Source: Flavobacteriaceae bacterium UBA6231 (GTDB taxonomy: Bacteria > Bacteroidota > Bacteroidia > Flavobacteriales > Flavobacteriaceae). Taken from it: a DNA stretch of 45,595 nucleotides. A model generated the notes under the pieces. The model was not told the DNA's origin, did not search any database, and worked only from the letters and a program-made list of their open reading frames with translations. Below are positions 8,274 through 16,662 of this stretch, piece after piece; within the stretch, counting starts at the first letter, position 1; each line of letters opens with the position of its first letter. A program made the position numbers and the translations under genes. The stretch covers positions 1 through 45,595 of the forward strand of contig DJWL01000179.1 in NCBI GenBank assembly GCA_002441545.1. Reading direction: 5' to 3'.

Positions 8274-8801
8274 ATGCAACAAAAACTGGCAATCATCTAT
8301 TCATCAGTTGATGGACAAACCCTAAAAATTTGTAATGCACTTACAAAACAATTAAAAGAACACAACCAACCCGTAGATTTATTCTCTATTGATGATTTTG
8401 ATGGAAACATAAGTCCTTATAACAAAATAGTTATTGGAGCTAGCATACGTTATGGAGTTCACAACAAAAAAATTATTGAATTTATAAATTCTCATAAAGA
8501 TGAACTTGAAGCCAAAACTTCTATTTTCTTTTCGGTAAATTTAGTGGCACGTAAAGCAGAAAAAAGTGCTCCAGACACCAACCCTTATGTAGTGAAGTTT
8601 TTTAAAACTATTGGCTGGAAACCAACTTATGTTGAAGTGTTTGCTGGAAAAATAGATTATAAAAAATACACGTTTTTTGATAGAATTATGATTCAACTTA
8701 TTATGTGGATGACACACGGACCAACCAACAGAGACGCCGAAATAGAATACACCAAATGGGATAGAGTGCATGCCTTTGGCGAAAAACTATTAACACTTTA
8801 A
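8274..8801 (+). CDS. hemG: Menaquinone-dependent protoporphyrinogen IX dehydrogenase
   Basis: A 175-residue flavodoxin-fold protein. It starts QKLAIIYSSVDGQTLKICNAL, which is the FMN phosphate loop, followed by IVIGASIRYGVHNKKIIEFI. The C-terminal portion WMTHGPTNRDAEIEYTKWDRV is typical of HemG, as is the insertion between 110 and 150 that distinguishes it from plain flavodoxins. HemG oxidises protoporphyrinogen IX to protoporphyrin IX in heme synthesis, passing electrons to the quinone pool at the inner membrane. The next gene starts 4 nt after its stop. Confidence 0.93.
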   Translation: MQQKLAIIYSSVDGQTLKICNALTKQLKEHNQPVDLFSIDDFDGNISPYNKIVIGASIRYGVHNKKIIEFINSHKDELEAKTSIFFSVNLVARKAEKSAPDTNPYVVKFFKTIGWKPTYVEVFAGKIDYKKYTFFDRIMIQLIMWMTHGPTNRDAEIEYTKWDRVHAFGEKLLTL

Positions 8802-8805
8802 ACCT

Positions 8806-9201
8806 ATGGAACAATTAACCCTTACCACACCTGCATTACTGTTTTCGGCAATTTCGTTAATCATGTTAGCTTATACAAACAGGTTTTTGGCTTATGCTTC
8901 GGTTATAAGAGGTTTGCATGATAAATATCTTCAAAAAAAAGAACAAGTATATATTGACCAAATTAAAAACATAAAACAACGCTTGTACCTTACCAGATCC
9001 ATGCAAATATTTGGTATAACCAGTTTATTACTATGTGTACTAACCATGTTTTTAATTTACATACAACAACAAACCATTGCGGTTTGGGTTTTTGGTTTGG
9101 CATTAATTTTATTAATAATTTCTTTAGCTTTATTAATTAAAGAAATTCAAATTTCGGTAAAAGCATTAGAGCATCATATAAGTGATATTGAAAATAATTA
9201 A
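8806..9201 (+). CDS. DUF2721 family membrane protein
   Basis: A 131-residue protein with three hydrophobic helices: near residues 8-27, and a pair at about 70-90 and 95-112. The sequence TTPALLFSAISLIMLAYTNRFLAYASVIRGLHDKY matches DUF2721, a small inner-membrane family without known function. It begins 4 nt after hemG, so the two form an operon. No promoter or terminator is visible between them. Confidence 0.82.
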   Translation: MEQLTLTTPALLFSAISLIMLAYTNRFLAYASVIRGLHDKYLQKKEQVYIDQIKNIKQRLYLTRSMQIFGITSLLLCVLTMFLIYIQQQTIAVWVFGLALILLIISLALLIKEIQISVKALEHHISDIENN

Positions 9202-9294
9202 GAGACTCTGTAAGAATTTTAATTAACTTCGTTTATCGTCTGATATAATCAATTAAAACAAATCATATTGGAGTATTGGCATTTATAAAAACAA

Positions 9295-10038
9295 ATGATA
9301 TATAATAAAAAAATTGTTATTGTATTACCAGCTTACAATGCTGAAAAAACACTAGAAAAAACCTATAATGAAATACCTTTTGAGATAATCGATGATATTA
9401 TATTAGTCGATGATTTTAGTATTGATAAAACGTTCGAATTAGCAAAAAAAATAGGCATAAATAATATAATTCAACATCAAAAAAACGAGGGGTATGGAGG
9501 CAATCAAAAAACATGTTACAACAAAGCATTAGAATTAAATGCAGATATTATATTAATGTTACACCCTGATTATCAATACACTCCTAAGTTAATACATTCT
9601 ATGTGCTACTTAATTGCAAACGATGCTTATCCAGTTGTTTTAGGTTCTCGTATTTTAGGTCGTGGTGCACTTAAAGGAGGAATGCCAACATATAAATATG
9701 TGGCAAATAGATTCCTAACTCTATTTCAAAACATACTAATGCGTCAAAAACTTTCAGAATATCATACTGGTTACAGAGCTTTTTCTTCAAAAGTTTTAAA
9801 AGATATTGATTTCAATAAAAACTCTAATGATTTTATTTTTGATAACCAACTCTTAGCTCAAATATGTTTTAAAGGTTATGAAATTGCCGAAATAACTTGT
9901 CCAACAAAGTACTTTAAAGATGCTTCTTCAATTAATTTAAAAAGAAGTTGCATTTATGGTTTAGGCGTTCTAAAAACTTCAATTCAATATTTTTTAGCGA
10001 AGAAATTTAATATTTCTTCTAAAATATTTAAAAAATGA
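9295..10038 (+). CDS. GT2 glycosyltransferase, polyprenyl-phosphate sugar synthase (DPM1) type
   Basis: A 247-residue GT-A enzyme without transmembrane helices until possibly the extreme C-terminus. Motifs are VVLPAYNAEKTLEKT-like at the N-terminus (IVLPAYNAEKT), nucleotide-binding ILVDDFSIDKT, and a metal-binding LHPDYQY in place of the DAD/DXD triplet. SRILGRGALKGGMPTYKY and a YRAFSSKVL motif are typical of the DPM1-like clade. These enzymes charge undecaprenyl phosphate with a sugar for use outside the inner membrane. The next gene overlaps by 4 bp (ATGA), suggesting one functional unit. Confidence 0.82.
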   Translation: MIYNKKIVIVLPAYNAEKTLEKTYNEIPFEIIDDIILVDDFSIDKTFELAKKIGINNIIQHQKNEGYGGNQKTCYNKALELNADIILMLHPDYQYTPKLIHSMCYLIANDAYPVVLGSRILGRGALKGGMPTYKYVANRFLTLFQNILMRQKLSEYHTGYRAFSSKVLKDIDFNKNSNDFIFDNQLLAQICFKGYEIAEITCPTKYFKDASSINLKRSCIYGLGVLKTSIQYFLAKKFNISSKIFKK

Positions 10039-11174
10039 AAAGTTTAAAAATTAATACTTCTATTGTAATCTTATTATTTATAAATTTTATTTTTTTTTAT
10101 AAATATTCTTCAAGATATACCGAGTTTGCATTTCATCTATCATCAATTCTATTAATTATTCAATTGCTGATTTTTAAATTTGGCAATAAAATTATTTTAA
10201 CAAATAGTCTAAAAAAAATAATTTGTTATGTCCTTCTTAGCTTTATAATTTCCATAGTAATCATAAGCTATTTTACAATCCCTATTGAATTATTAAATTC
10301 GGATAGGTGGAGTGTTATTTCATCTTTTTTGACAGAGTTTCACAATGGAAATTACCCATATTACGCAAAATCTCATTTGGGCAATTATCCAGGTCCTATG
10401 CCAATATATTTCTTAATTGCATTACCATTTCATTTGGTCGGTGAATTAAGTACACTTAGTTGTTTAGGTTATTGCATACTAACAGTCTTTTTAATAAAAA
10501 AAAATAAAGCAACTGAAAATATAAATTTCTTGCTTTTTTATATGTTTACGTCGCTTTATTTAATATGGGAAATCACAACAAGAAGTAATTTGTTTACTTT
10601 TACTATACTAGTTTTATTAGTTCTAAATGAATTTACAAACCTGAATAATAAGAATACATTAAAGTTTTATGGATTAGCAATATTAACTGGTTTAATGTTA
10701 TCAACAAGAAGTGTCTATATTTTACCTTACTTAATCTTCTTTTTATCTAGCCTAATTAATAAAGAAATTACTTTTAAAAAATTATTCCTTTTTCTATCAA
10801 TTGCATTAATAGCATTTATTTCTACTTTTATCCCTTTTATATATTTTTTCTATAGTGATTTTTTTACAATGAATCCTTTTATTATTCAATCCTCATTTTT
10901 GATTCCAAAATTCTACACTTTAATTTTTATTTTAATTTCAATATTGTTAGCTTTTTTGGTCAAAAATAAAACTGATAAGTTTTTCTATAGTGGCTTAAGC
11001 CTTTTTATTGCAATATTAATTTATGCCATTTATCATTTATTTAATTATGGGTATGAAGCATCATACATTAATAGCAAAATAGATATTTCTTATTTTATTT
11101 TCTGCATTCCCTTTTTAATAAAATATTTAATGGATAATAATAAAGATGAAAAAACAATTACTAGCACTATATAA
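10035..11174 (+). CDS. Polytopic membrane protein, possible GT-C glycosyltransferase
   Basis: A 379-residue very hydrophobic protein with about ten predicted membrane helices. I do not recognise a precise family. After the third helix there is a hydrophilic loop (LLNSDRWSVISSFLTEFHNGNYPYYAKSHLGNYPGPMPIYF). Such an acidic loop after an early helix is where GT-C enzymes of the GT39/GT87 kind place their catalytic Asp or Glu. The 4-bp overlap with a DPM1-type gene makes it a good candidate for using the polyprenyl-phosphate sugar, but a flippase or a polymerase is also possible. Confidence 0.55.
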   Translation: MKSLKINTSIVILLFINFIFFYKYSSRYTEFAFHLSSILLIIQLLIFKFGNKIILTNSLKKIICYVLLSFIISIVIISYFTIPIELLNSDRWSVISSFLTEFHNGNYPYYAKSHLGNYPGPMPIYFLIALPFHLVGELSTLSCLGYCILTVFLIKKNKATENINFLLFYMFTSLYLIWEITTRSNLFTFTILVLLVLNEFTNLNNKNTLKFYGLAILTGLMLSTRSVYILPYLIFFLSSLINKEITFKKLFLFLSIALIAFISTFIPFIYFFYSDFFTMNPFIIQSSFLIPKFYTLIFILISILLAFLVKNKTDKFFYSGLSLFIAILIYAIYHLFNYGYEASYINSKIDISYFIFCIPFLIKYLMDNNKDEKTITSTI

Positions 11175-11299
11175 AATTAATTGCTTGTTCTCGCCTACTT
11201 CTGAAAATCCTCACGGATCTCTGTTTTTTTTGATAAATTAGTTACTTAAACATGCAACTTCCTTAAACAATCACGTTAAACGAACTCCTTCAACATACA

Positions 11300-11818
11300 A
11301 TAAAACTTTTTTCATTACTTTTAACCTTCACCCTATTTCAAAACTTAATGACTGTATCTTGAATTTAAAAAAAATAGTGATATTTCTAGTTGATGATGTG
11401 GTAATGGGTGGACACTCAAGCGGAAGTTTTAATTTAAGTGATGATGGAACAGGTATATTTCACGGAAAGGCATCTTTAGAAAACAATGGAGAATTCTCTA
11501 TGGTACAATATAATTTTAAAACCAAACAAACAGAAGGTTTTACAAAATTTTGCATCAAATTAAAAGGTGATGATAAACCTTATCAATTTAGAATTAAAAC
11601 TAATACTAATGATGATTATTCTTATGTTGCTCCATCAAACCTCAAACGATTGACAAACAATTATAATTCCTTTTTCAAGTATGTATCCAGTATTTCGCGG
11701 CAGAAAATTAACTTCAGAAAACTACTCCGGACAACAAATGGAAATGATTGCCTTTTTAATAGGCAATAAAAAAGCAGAAGCTTTTAAACTTGAAATCGAA
11801 AGTATTGAATTAAAATAG
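11300..11818 (+). pseudogene. Decayed CIA30-family gene
   Basis: Pieces of a CIA30 (NADH:ubiquinone oxidoreductase intermediate-associated protein 30-like) reading frame are recoverable in order but in different frames. A signal-peptide-like start (KLFSLLLTFTLF) follows an ATA at 11300 where ATG would be expected. A stop follows near 11360, then FKKNSDISS. The longest open piece (11359-11769) holds VDDVVMGGHSSGSF and later YQFRIKT...YSYVAP. The C-terminus, in yet another frame, has QTSND, a TGA where Trp is usual, then PFSSMYPVFRGRKL and GQQMEMIAFLIGNKKAEAF. At least two frameshifts and two stops make it non-functional. Confidence 0.8.
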
Positions 11819-11855
11819 ACAAATTGCTTCGTCACTTCACTTCTCGCAATGACGA
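11819..11855. repeat. Half copy of the dispersed GCAATGACG palindromic repeat
   Basis: Reading the minus strand gives CGTCATTGCGAGAAGTGAAG followed by TGACGAAGCAATTT. This is nearly the same as the left arm of the element at 12954-13040. The motif CGTCATTGCGAGGAA...GACGAAGCAATC is one I recall as a widespread intergenic repeat in Flavobacteriia. It sits exactly between the decayed gene and the 3' end of the cystathionine beta-synthase-like gene. Confidence 0.7.
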
Positions 11856-11862
11856 TTCATTC

Positions 11863-12843
11863 TTAATCTATATACCCCATTTTTCGCATCCAGTCGTCAT
11901 TATACATTTTGGCGACATAACGGCTTCCGTGGTCATGGAAAAGGACCACTACCACATCGTCTTTTGTAAAATGTTCTTTTAATTGAAGTAACCCCTTAAT
12001 GGCAGCTCCGGCAGAATTACCCAAAAACATGGCTTCTTCTTTTGCTAAACGTTGCGTATAAATGGCAGCATCTTTATCTGTAACCTTAGTAAAACCATCA
12101 ATCACTGAAAAATCTACATTTTTTGGAAGAATATCTTCACCTATGCCTTCTGTAACATATGGATAAATTTCGTTTTCATCAAAAATACCAGTTTCATGAT
12201 ATTTTTTAAATACAGAACCATAGGTGTCAATTCCCCAAACTTTGATATTAGGATTCTGTTCTTTTAAATATTTTCCCACTCCAGAAATGGTTCCACCTGT
12301 ACCCACACCTACAACAAAATGCGTTATTTTACCATCGGTTTGTTTCCAAATTTCAGGGCCTGTTGATTCATAATGTGCTAATGAATTACTAGGATTATCG
12401 TACTGATTAACATACCATGAATTTGGTGTTTCTTCAGCCAATCTTTTAGATACAGAATAATAAGACCTTGGATCGGATGACTCAACATTATTTGGGCACA
12501 CTACTACTTGTGCTCCCATTGCACGAAGGACATCCATTTTTTCTTTAGACTGCTTGTCTCCAATAACAAAAATACATTTATAGCCTTTTACAATGGCTGC
12601 TAATGCTAAACCCATACCTGTGTTACCAGATGTGCCTTCTATGATTATTCCTCCAGGTTTTAAAAGACCTGCTTTTTCAGCATCTTCAATCATTTTTAAA
12701 GCCATTCTATCTTTTGTAGAGTTGCCTGGGTTAAAGGTTTCATATTTTGCTAAAACTAAACAAGGCAAGTCTTTTGTAAGTGTATTTATTTTTACTAAAG
12801 GCGTGTTACCTATAGTTTCGAGTATGTTTTTTTTGTAATCCAT
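11863..12843 (-). CDS. PLP-dependent cystathionine beta-synthase-like / cysteine synthase family enzyme
   Basis: A 326-residue fold-type II PLP enzyme. ETIGNTPLVKIN opens the domain, the Schiff-base lysine is K44 in NSTKDRM, the phosphate and substrate loop EGTSGNTG is at 69-76, and GVGTGGTISG lies near 180. The SYYSVSKRLAEETPNSWYVNQYDN segment is typical of the cystathionine beta-synthase clade rather than CysK/CysM. No C-terminal CBS regulatory pair is present. It would condense serine (or O-acetylserine) with homocysteine or sulfide; which is not decidable here. The gene is flanked on both sides by copies of a palindromic repeat. Confidence 0.87.
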   Translation of the reverse strand: MDYKKNILETIGNTPLVKINTLTKDLPCLVLAKYETFNPGNSTKDRMALKMIEDAEKAGLLKPGGIIIEGTSGNTGMGLALAAIVKGYKCIFVIGDKQSKEKMDVLRAMGAQVVVCPNNVESSDPRSYYSVSKRLAEETPNSWYVNQYDNPSNSLAHYESTGPEIWKQTDGKITHFVVGVGTGGTISGVGKYLKEQNPNIKVWGIDTYGSVFKKYHETGIFDENEIYPYVTEGIGEDILPKNVDFSVIDGFTKVTDKDAAIYTQRLAKEEAMFLGNSAGAAIKGLLQLKEHFTKDDVVVVLFHDHGSRYVAKMYNDDWMRKMGYID

Positions 12844-12953
12844 GAGTTAGTTTGTGATTTTCAAAAATAACAAAAAGCAAATTGTAAATTGTTAAAAGCA
12901 TGATAAGTTGCGTTAGTGATTATAGTGTCATCCTTTTTTTGATTACAAATAAT

Positions 12954-13040
12954 CGTCATTACGAGGAACAAAGTGACGAAGTAATCTCTATAAATTTAAG
13001 AGATTGCCACAGGTAACCAAAAATCACCTTCGCAATGACA
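12954..13040. repeat. Dispersed palindromic intergenic repeat, full copy
   Basis: The outer arms CGTCATTACGAGG and CCTTCGCAATGACA pair imperfectly, and an inner pair AATCTCT / AGAGATT closes a second stem. The left arm is shared with 11819-11855. The element could fold into a long hairpin in RNA from either strand. It lies in the 255-nt gap between the cystathionine beta-synthase-like gene and the permease gene. Apart from the repeat I see only AT-rich sequence in that gap. Confidence 0.75.
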
Positions 13041-13098
13041 CAAAAAAAAAGATATAACGAAAAGCACGACCGTGCTTAAAAGCATGGGAATCCCCAAA

Positions 13099-14334
13099 CT
13101 ATTCAAATCTGATTGCCTTTACTGGCGATATTTTTGTGATAATATATGATGGCACTAGAAGCATGATTAAACAAAGTATGAGCGTACATATATTTAATGC
13201 GATTATATACCCAAAATTAATATAAACTGGTGCTTCGCTTACGTAATAGATAGTTGGGTCTAACGGAAATAATTTGAAATATTTTTGAGTAAACAGTAAA
13301 CCTAAACCTATAAGATTTCCCCAGAACAATCCTAAAAGAATTAAATAAGATGCATTATATAAAAATAGTTTTCTTATACTCCAGTTATTGCTTCCTAAAG
13401 CTTTTAAAATTCCTATCATTTGTGTGCGTTCAAGGATTAAAACCAACAAAGCTGTTATCATATTGATGCCTGCTACCAGAATCATAATAGCAATGATGCC
13501 ATAAATGTTTTTATCAAATATTTTTATCCATTCAAAAATTGAAAAATACTTTTCACTAATAGTTTGAGTATTTAAAGTAGAAGGGGTGTTTTTATAAATT
13601 TCAACACCTTTTTGTTGCAATTGCTTGAAGTCATTAATGAATACTTCAAAACTGCCCACTTGGTCATCTTCCCAGTTATTGATGCGTTGTAAATGACGAA
13701 TATCGCCAATAACGTAAGTTGCGTCAAAATCTTGAAAACCCGAATTATAAATTCCTACAATGTTATAAGTAATGATGTTTGGCAATTTATTAGGGTCATC
13801 TTTTGCAAAAATCATTTGAAACGTGTCGCCTACTTTAAATTTTAATCTGTTTGCAATATATTGAGACATTAAAACCTCTTGGTTTCTCTTTTTGGTATAA
13901 TCAGGCAAACGTCCTTCAACCAGAAAATCTTTAAAATAATCCCAGCTATAATCTGCCCCAACCCCTTTTAAAACCACGCCTTCAAAATCTGTTTCCGTTC
14001 TAATAACTCCAAACCTTGTTGCTATTGCTTGAATATGCCTTATACCATCAACCGATTTAAATTCTGGATAAAAATCTTGTTTAGTTGAAATTGGGAAAAT
14101 GCTTTCTTGAGAATTGTTACTATCAAAATTAGAGATAATAACGTGTCCGTTAAATGCCACTACTTTATCGCGTATTTTTTGTTGCAAACCAATACCAGTT
14201 GCAATGGCAATCATCATAACTACAATACCTATAGCAATAGCCGAAATACCAATTTTTATTATTGGTGCCGAAATGCTACTTTTATACGCTTTACTACCAA
14301 TAATACGTTTAGCTATAAAATACTCGTAATTCAA
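13099..14334 (-). CDS. ABC transporter permease, LolC/LolE (FtsX/MacB) type
   Basis: A 411-residue protein with the four-helix FtsX-like layout: one N-terminal helix (ISAIAIGIVVMMIAIATGIGL, about 29-50), a periplasmic MacB_PCD-like domain (about 60-270), and three C-terminal helices (about 280-400) around LVLILERTQMIGILKALGSNNWSIRK. The start YFIAKRI resembles LolC/LolE, which extract lipoproteins from the inner membrane. No ATPase partner is adjacent, which is usual for flavobacterial members. Its start codon is only 7 nt from the divergent NamZ gene. Confidence 0.85.
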   Translation of the reverse strand: MNYEYFIAKRIIGSKAYKSSISAPIIKIGISAIAIGIVVMMIAIATGIGLQQKIRDKVVAFNGHVIISNFDSNNSQESIFPISTKQDFYPEFKSVDGIRHIQAIATRFGVIRTETDFEGVVLKGVGADYSWDYFKDFLVEGRLPDYTKKRNQEVLMSQYIANRLKFKVGDTFQMIFAKDDPNKLPNIITYNIVGIYNSGFQDFDATYVIGDIRHLQRINNWEDDQVGSFEVFINDFKQLQQKGVEIYKNTPSTLNTQTISEKYFSIFEWIKIFDKNIYGIIAIMILVAGINMITALLVLILERTQMIGILKALGSNNWSIRKLFLYNASYLILLGLFWGNLIGLGLLFTQKYFKLFPLDPTIYYVSEAPVYINFGYIIALNICTLILCLIMLLVPSYIITKISPVKAIRFE

Positions 14335-14341
14335 ATTTTAT

Positions 14342-15562
14342 ATGATATTTAATATTTTCAAAAATACAGTTTTATTATTTGTTTTAGTAACGATTCCTAA
14401 TGGAAACTTTACTAATAATGAAATAGGAAAAGAAGTTAACTACAACCAAAAACCAGTTCCAATTGTAGGTGCCAATCAAATTGAAGCTTATTTACCTTTT
14501 TTAAAAAATAAAAGAGTTGGTATTGTTGCCAATCAAACCAGTGTTATTTTTAAAGCAAAAAATGAGTTTACTCATCTTGTTGATTCATTATTAACTTTAA
14601 AAGTAGATATTAAAACGGTATTTGCTCCAGAACATGGTTTTAGAGGAATAGCTGATGCTGGTGAACACGTAAATGATAGTATTGATGTTAAAACCGGCAT
14701 TCCAATTTTATCGCTTCATGGTGATAACAGAAAACCAAAACCTGAACAACTTAAAAATATTGATGTCATGATTTTTGACATTCAAGATGTTGGTGTTCGT
14801 TTTTACACCTATATTTCTTCGTTGCATTATGTTATGGAAGCTTGTGCTGAAGCAAAAATTCCGTTATTAATTTTAGATAGACCAAACCCAAATGGACAAT
14901 ATGTTGACGGACCAACTTTGGAGATTGAAAATAAAAGTTTTTTAGGCATGCACACCATTCCTTTGGTTCATGGTATGACCATTGCTGAATATGCACAAAT
15001 GATTAATGGTGAAAAATGGTTGAAAAATGGCGTTACATGTGAGCTAATTATTATTCCTGTTAAAAATTATTCGCATCAAACTGAATATAGTTTACCTATT
15101 AAACCTTCTCCAAACCTTCCTAATGACCAGGCTATAAATTTATATCCAAGCATGGGGTTATTTGAAGGCACCAATATTAATGCTGGAAGAGGTACAGATT
15201 TTCAGTTTCAACGATATGGCGCTCCTTTTCTAAATAAAAAAGTGTTTAATTTTAGTTATACTCCAAAAGAAAACATTGGAGCAAAAAATCCAAAACACAA
15301 AGGAGAAATTTGTTATGGTGAAGATTTAAGTAATGAACCTCATATTCGATATATGACTTTGAAATGGGTTATCAGTGCTTATGAAAATGCAACTGATAAA
15401 TCTTTAGTATTTAATAAAGCAAATTTTACGAAGCATGCTGGAACTGCTAAATTACAAGAACAGATTGAAGCTGGATTATCAGAAAACGAAATAAAATCTA
15501 CTTGGAAAGAAGGCATAGATGCTTTTAAAAAAACCAGAGCAAACTATTTAATTTATAACTAA
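14342..15562 (+). CDS. Exo-beta-N-acetylmuramidase NamZ-like (DUF1343, GH171)
   Basis: A 406-residue protein with an N-terminal secretion signal (FKNTVLLFVLVTIPNG). DUF1343 motifs are VGIVANQTSV, FAPEHGFRG, DIQDVGVRFYTYISS, LDRPNPNGQYVDGP, SPNLPN and GTNINAGRGTDFQFQ. NamZ enzymes remove terminal MurNAc from peptidoglycan fragments. The next gene, 20 nt on, encodes a beta-lactamase-like hydrolase, a pairing also found in the Bacillus subtilis MurNAc-recycling cluster. The start at 14342 is the first ATG that gives a signal peptide. Its promoter must lie within the 5' end of the divergent permease gene; I see only a weak TACGTTTA there. Confidence 0.87.
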   Translation: MIFNIFKNTVLLFVLVTIPNGNFTNNEIGKEVNYNQKPVPIVGANQIEAYLPFLKNKRVGIVANQTSVIFKAKNEFTHLVDSLLTLKVDIKTVFAPEHGFRGIADAGEHVNDSIDVKTGIPILSLHGDNRKPKPEQLKNIDVMIFDIQDVGVRFYTYISSLHYVMEACAEAKIPLLILDRPNPNGQYVDGPTLEIENKSFLGMHTIPLVHGMTIAEYAQMINGEKWLKNGVTCELIIIPVKNYSHQTEYSLPIKPSPNLPNDQAINLYPSMGLFEGTNINAGRGTDFQFQRYGAPFLNKKVFNFSYTPKENIGAKNPKHKGEICYGEDLSNEPHIRYMTLKWVISAYENATDKSLVFNKANFTKHAGTAKLQEQIEAGLSENEIKSTWKEGIDAFKKTRANYLIYN

Positions 15563-15582
15563 TCTTAACGTTACCTACTTTA

Positions 15583-16662
15583 ATGAAAAAGATTATTGCA
15601 TTTATAATGCTAACATTAAGTTCATTTGGTTTTAGCCAAACAACTGATAAAACAATACAAGTAAAACCAAAAACTGCTAAAAAATTATCCAAAGATTTTA
15701 TAAAAACCAACCATATTCCTGGAATGTCAATTTCTGTTTCAAAAAAGGGAAAACTAATTTGGTCAAAAGGATTTGGATATGCTAGTTTAAAACATAAAGT
15801 TAGAGTAAAACCTAAGAAAACGATTTTTAGAATTGCCAGTATTTCAAAATCAATAACTGGTTTGGCTTTAGCCAAATTAATTGATGATAAATTGATTGAT
15901 ATAGATAAAAGTATTTATTATTATTTGCCCGATTTCCCAAAGAAAACATATGATTTTAATGTGCGTCAACTTGGTGGAAACCTTGCAGGCTTTAGGCATT
16001 ATAAAGATAATGATGAATATGCTCTCAATAAAAAGATGAGCATTAGTGAAGGATTATCGCTCTTCAAAGATGATGATTTGTTATTTAAACCTGGCACACA
16101 ATACCATTACAGTTCAATGGGCTATGTATTATTAAGTAAAATTATTGAAAAAACTTCCAACATTCCTTTTAGCAAATTTGTAAATGATTCTATTTTCACT
16201 CCTCTAGGCATGAATCATTCATCAACAGATAATTCAGATGTCACGGTTCCATATGAAACTCTGTTTTATAAATACTCATCATTAAAAGGGCCGGTTTTAG
16301 CAAAACCTGTTTCAAATGAATATAAAGTAGGTAGTGGTGGTTTTTTATCAACTTCAGAAGATATTGTGAAATTTGGAAATGAAATTATTTACCCTAAAAT
16401 TGTATCAAAAAAAGCCTTATCTGAAATAATTACTTCGCAACGTTTAAAATCAGAAAATAAAACTGGTTATGGCATTGGATTCTCTGTTGGTCATTCTCAA
16501 AAAGGAACACCTAAATATTATCATACTGGCGGTGGCGTTGGTGCTTCTACAATCTTATTGATTTACCCAGATGAAGAATTGGTCATTACAGTTTTAACCA
16601 ATTTAACAGGTGTAAATATGGTTGAATTTGGCAATCAATTAGAGTCATTCTTTATTGATTAA
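15583..16662 (+). CDS. LACTB-like serine hydrolase (beta-lactamase/PBP family)
   Basis: A 359-residue secreted protein: signal peptide ending FGFSQ (about residue 19), then a class C beta-lactamase fold. Ser86 of SISK is the predicted nucleophile with K89. NLAGFRHYKDN and FKPGTQYHYSSMGYVLL resemble mitochondrial and bacterial LACTB, with YSS where class C enzymes have YxN, and HTGGGVG serves as the third box. LACTB-type proteins act as peptidases or esterases rather than as antibiotic-destroying enzymes. Cotranscribed with the NamZ gene, which suggests cell-wall fragment trimming in the periplasm. The last 11 bp overlap the convergent hydroxylase gene. Confidence 0.88.
   Translation: MKKIIAFIMLTLSSFGFSQTTDKTIQVKPKTAKKLSKDFIKTNHIPGMSISVSKKGKLIWSKGFGYASLKHKVRVKPKKTIFRIASISKSITGLALAKLIDDKLIDIDKSIYYYLPDFPKKTYDFNVRQLGGNLAGFRHYKDNDEYALNKKMSISEGLSLFKDDDLLFKPGTQYHYSSMGYVLLSKIIEKTSNIPFSKFVNDSIFTPLGMNHSSTDNSDVTVPYETLFYKYSSLKGPVLAKPVSNEYKVGSGGFLSTSEDIVKFGNEIIYPKIVSKKALSEIITSQRLKSENKTGYGIGFSVGHSQKGTPKYYHTGGGVGASTILLIYPDEELVITVLTNLTGVNMVEFGNQLESFFID

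Noticed and set aside
15525..15875. 116-residue open frame antisense to the LACTB-like gene
   Set aside because: The plus strand carries the SISK, YSS and HTGGG boxes of a known family in a complete gene; the antisense frame has no family features.
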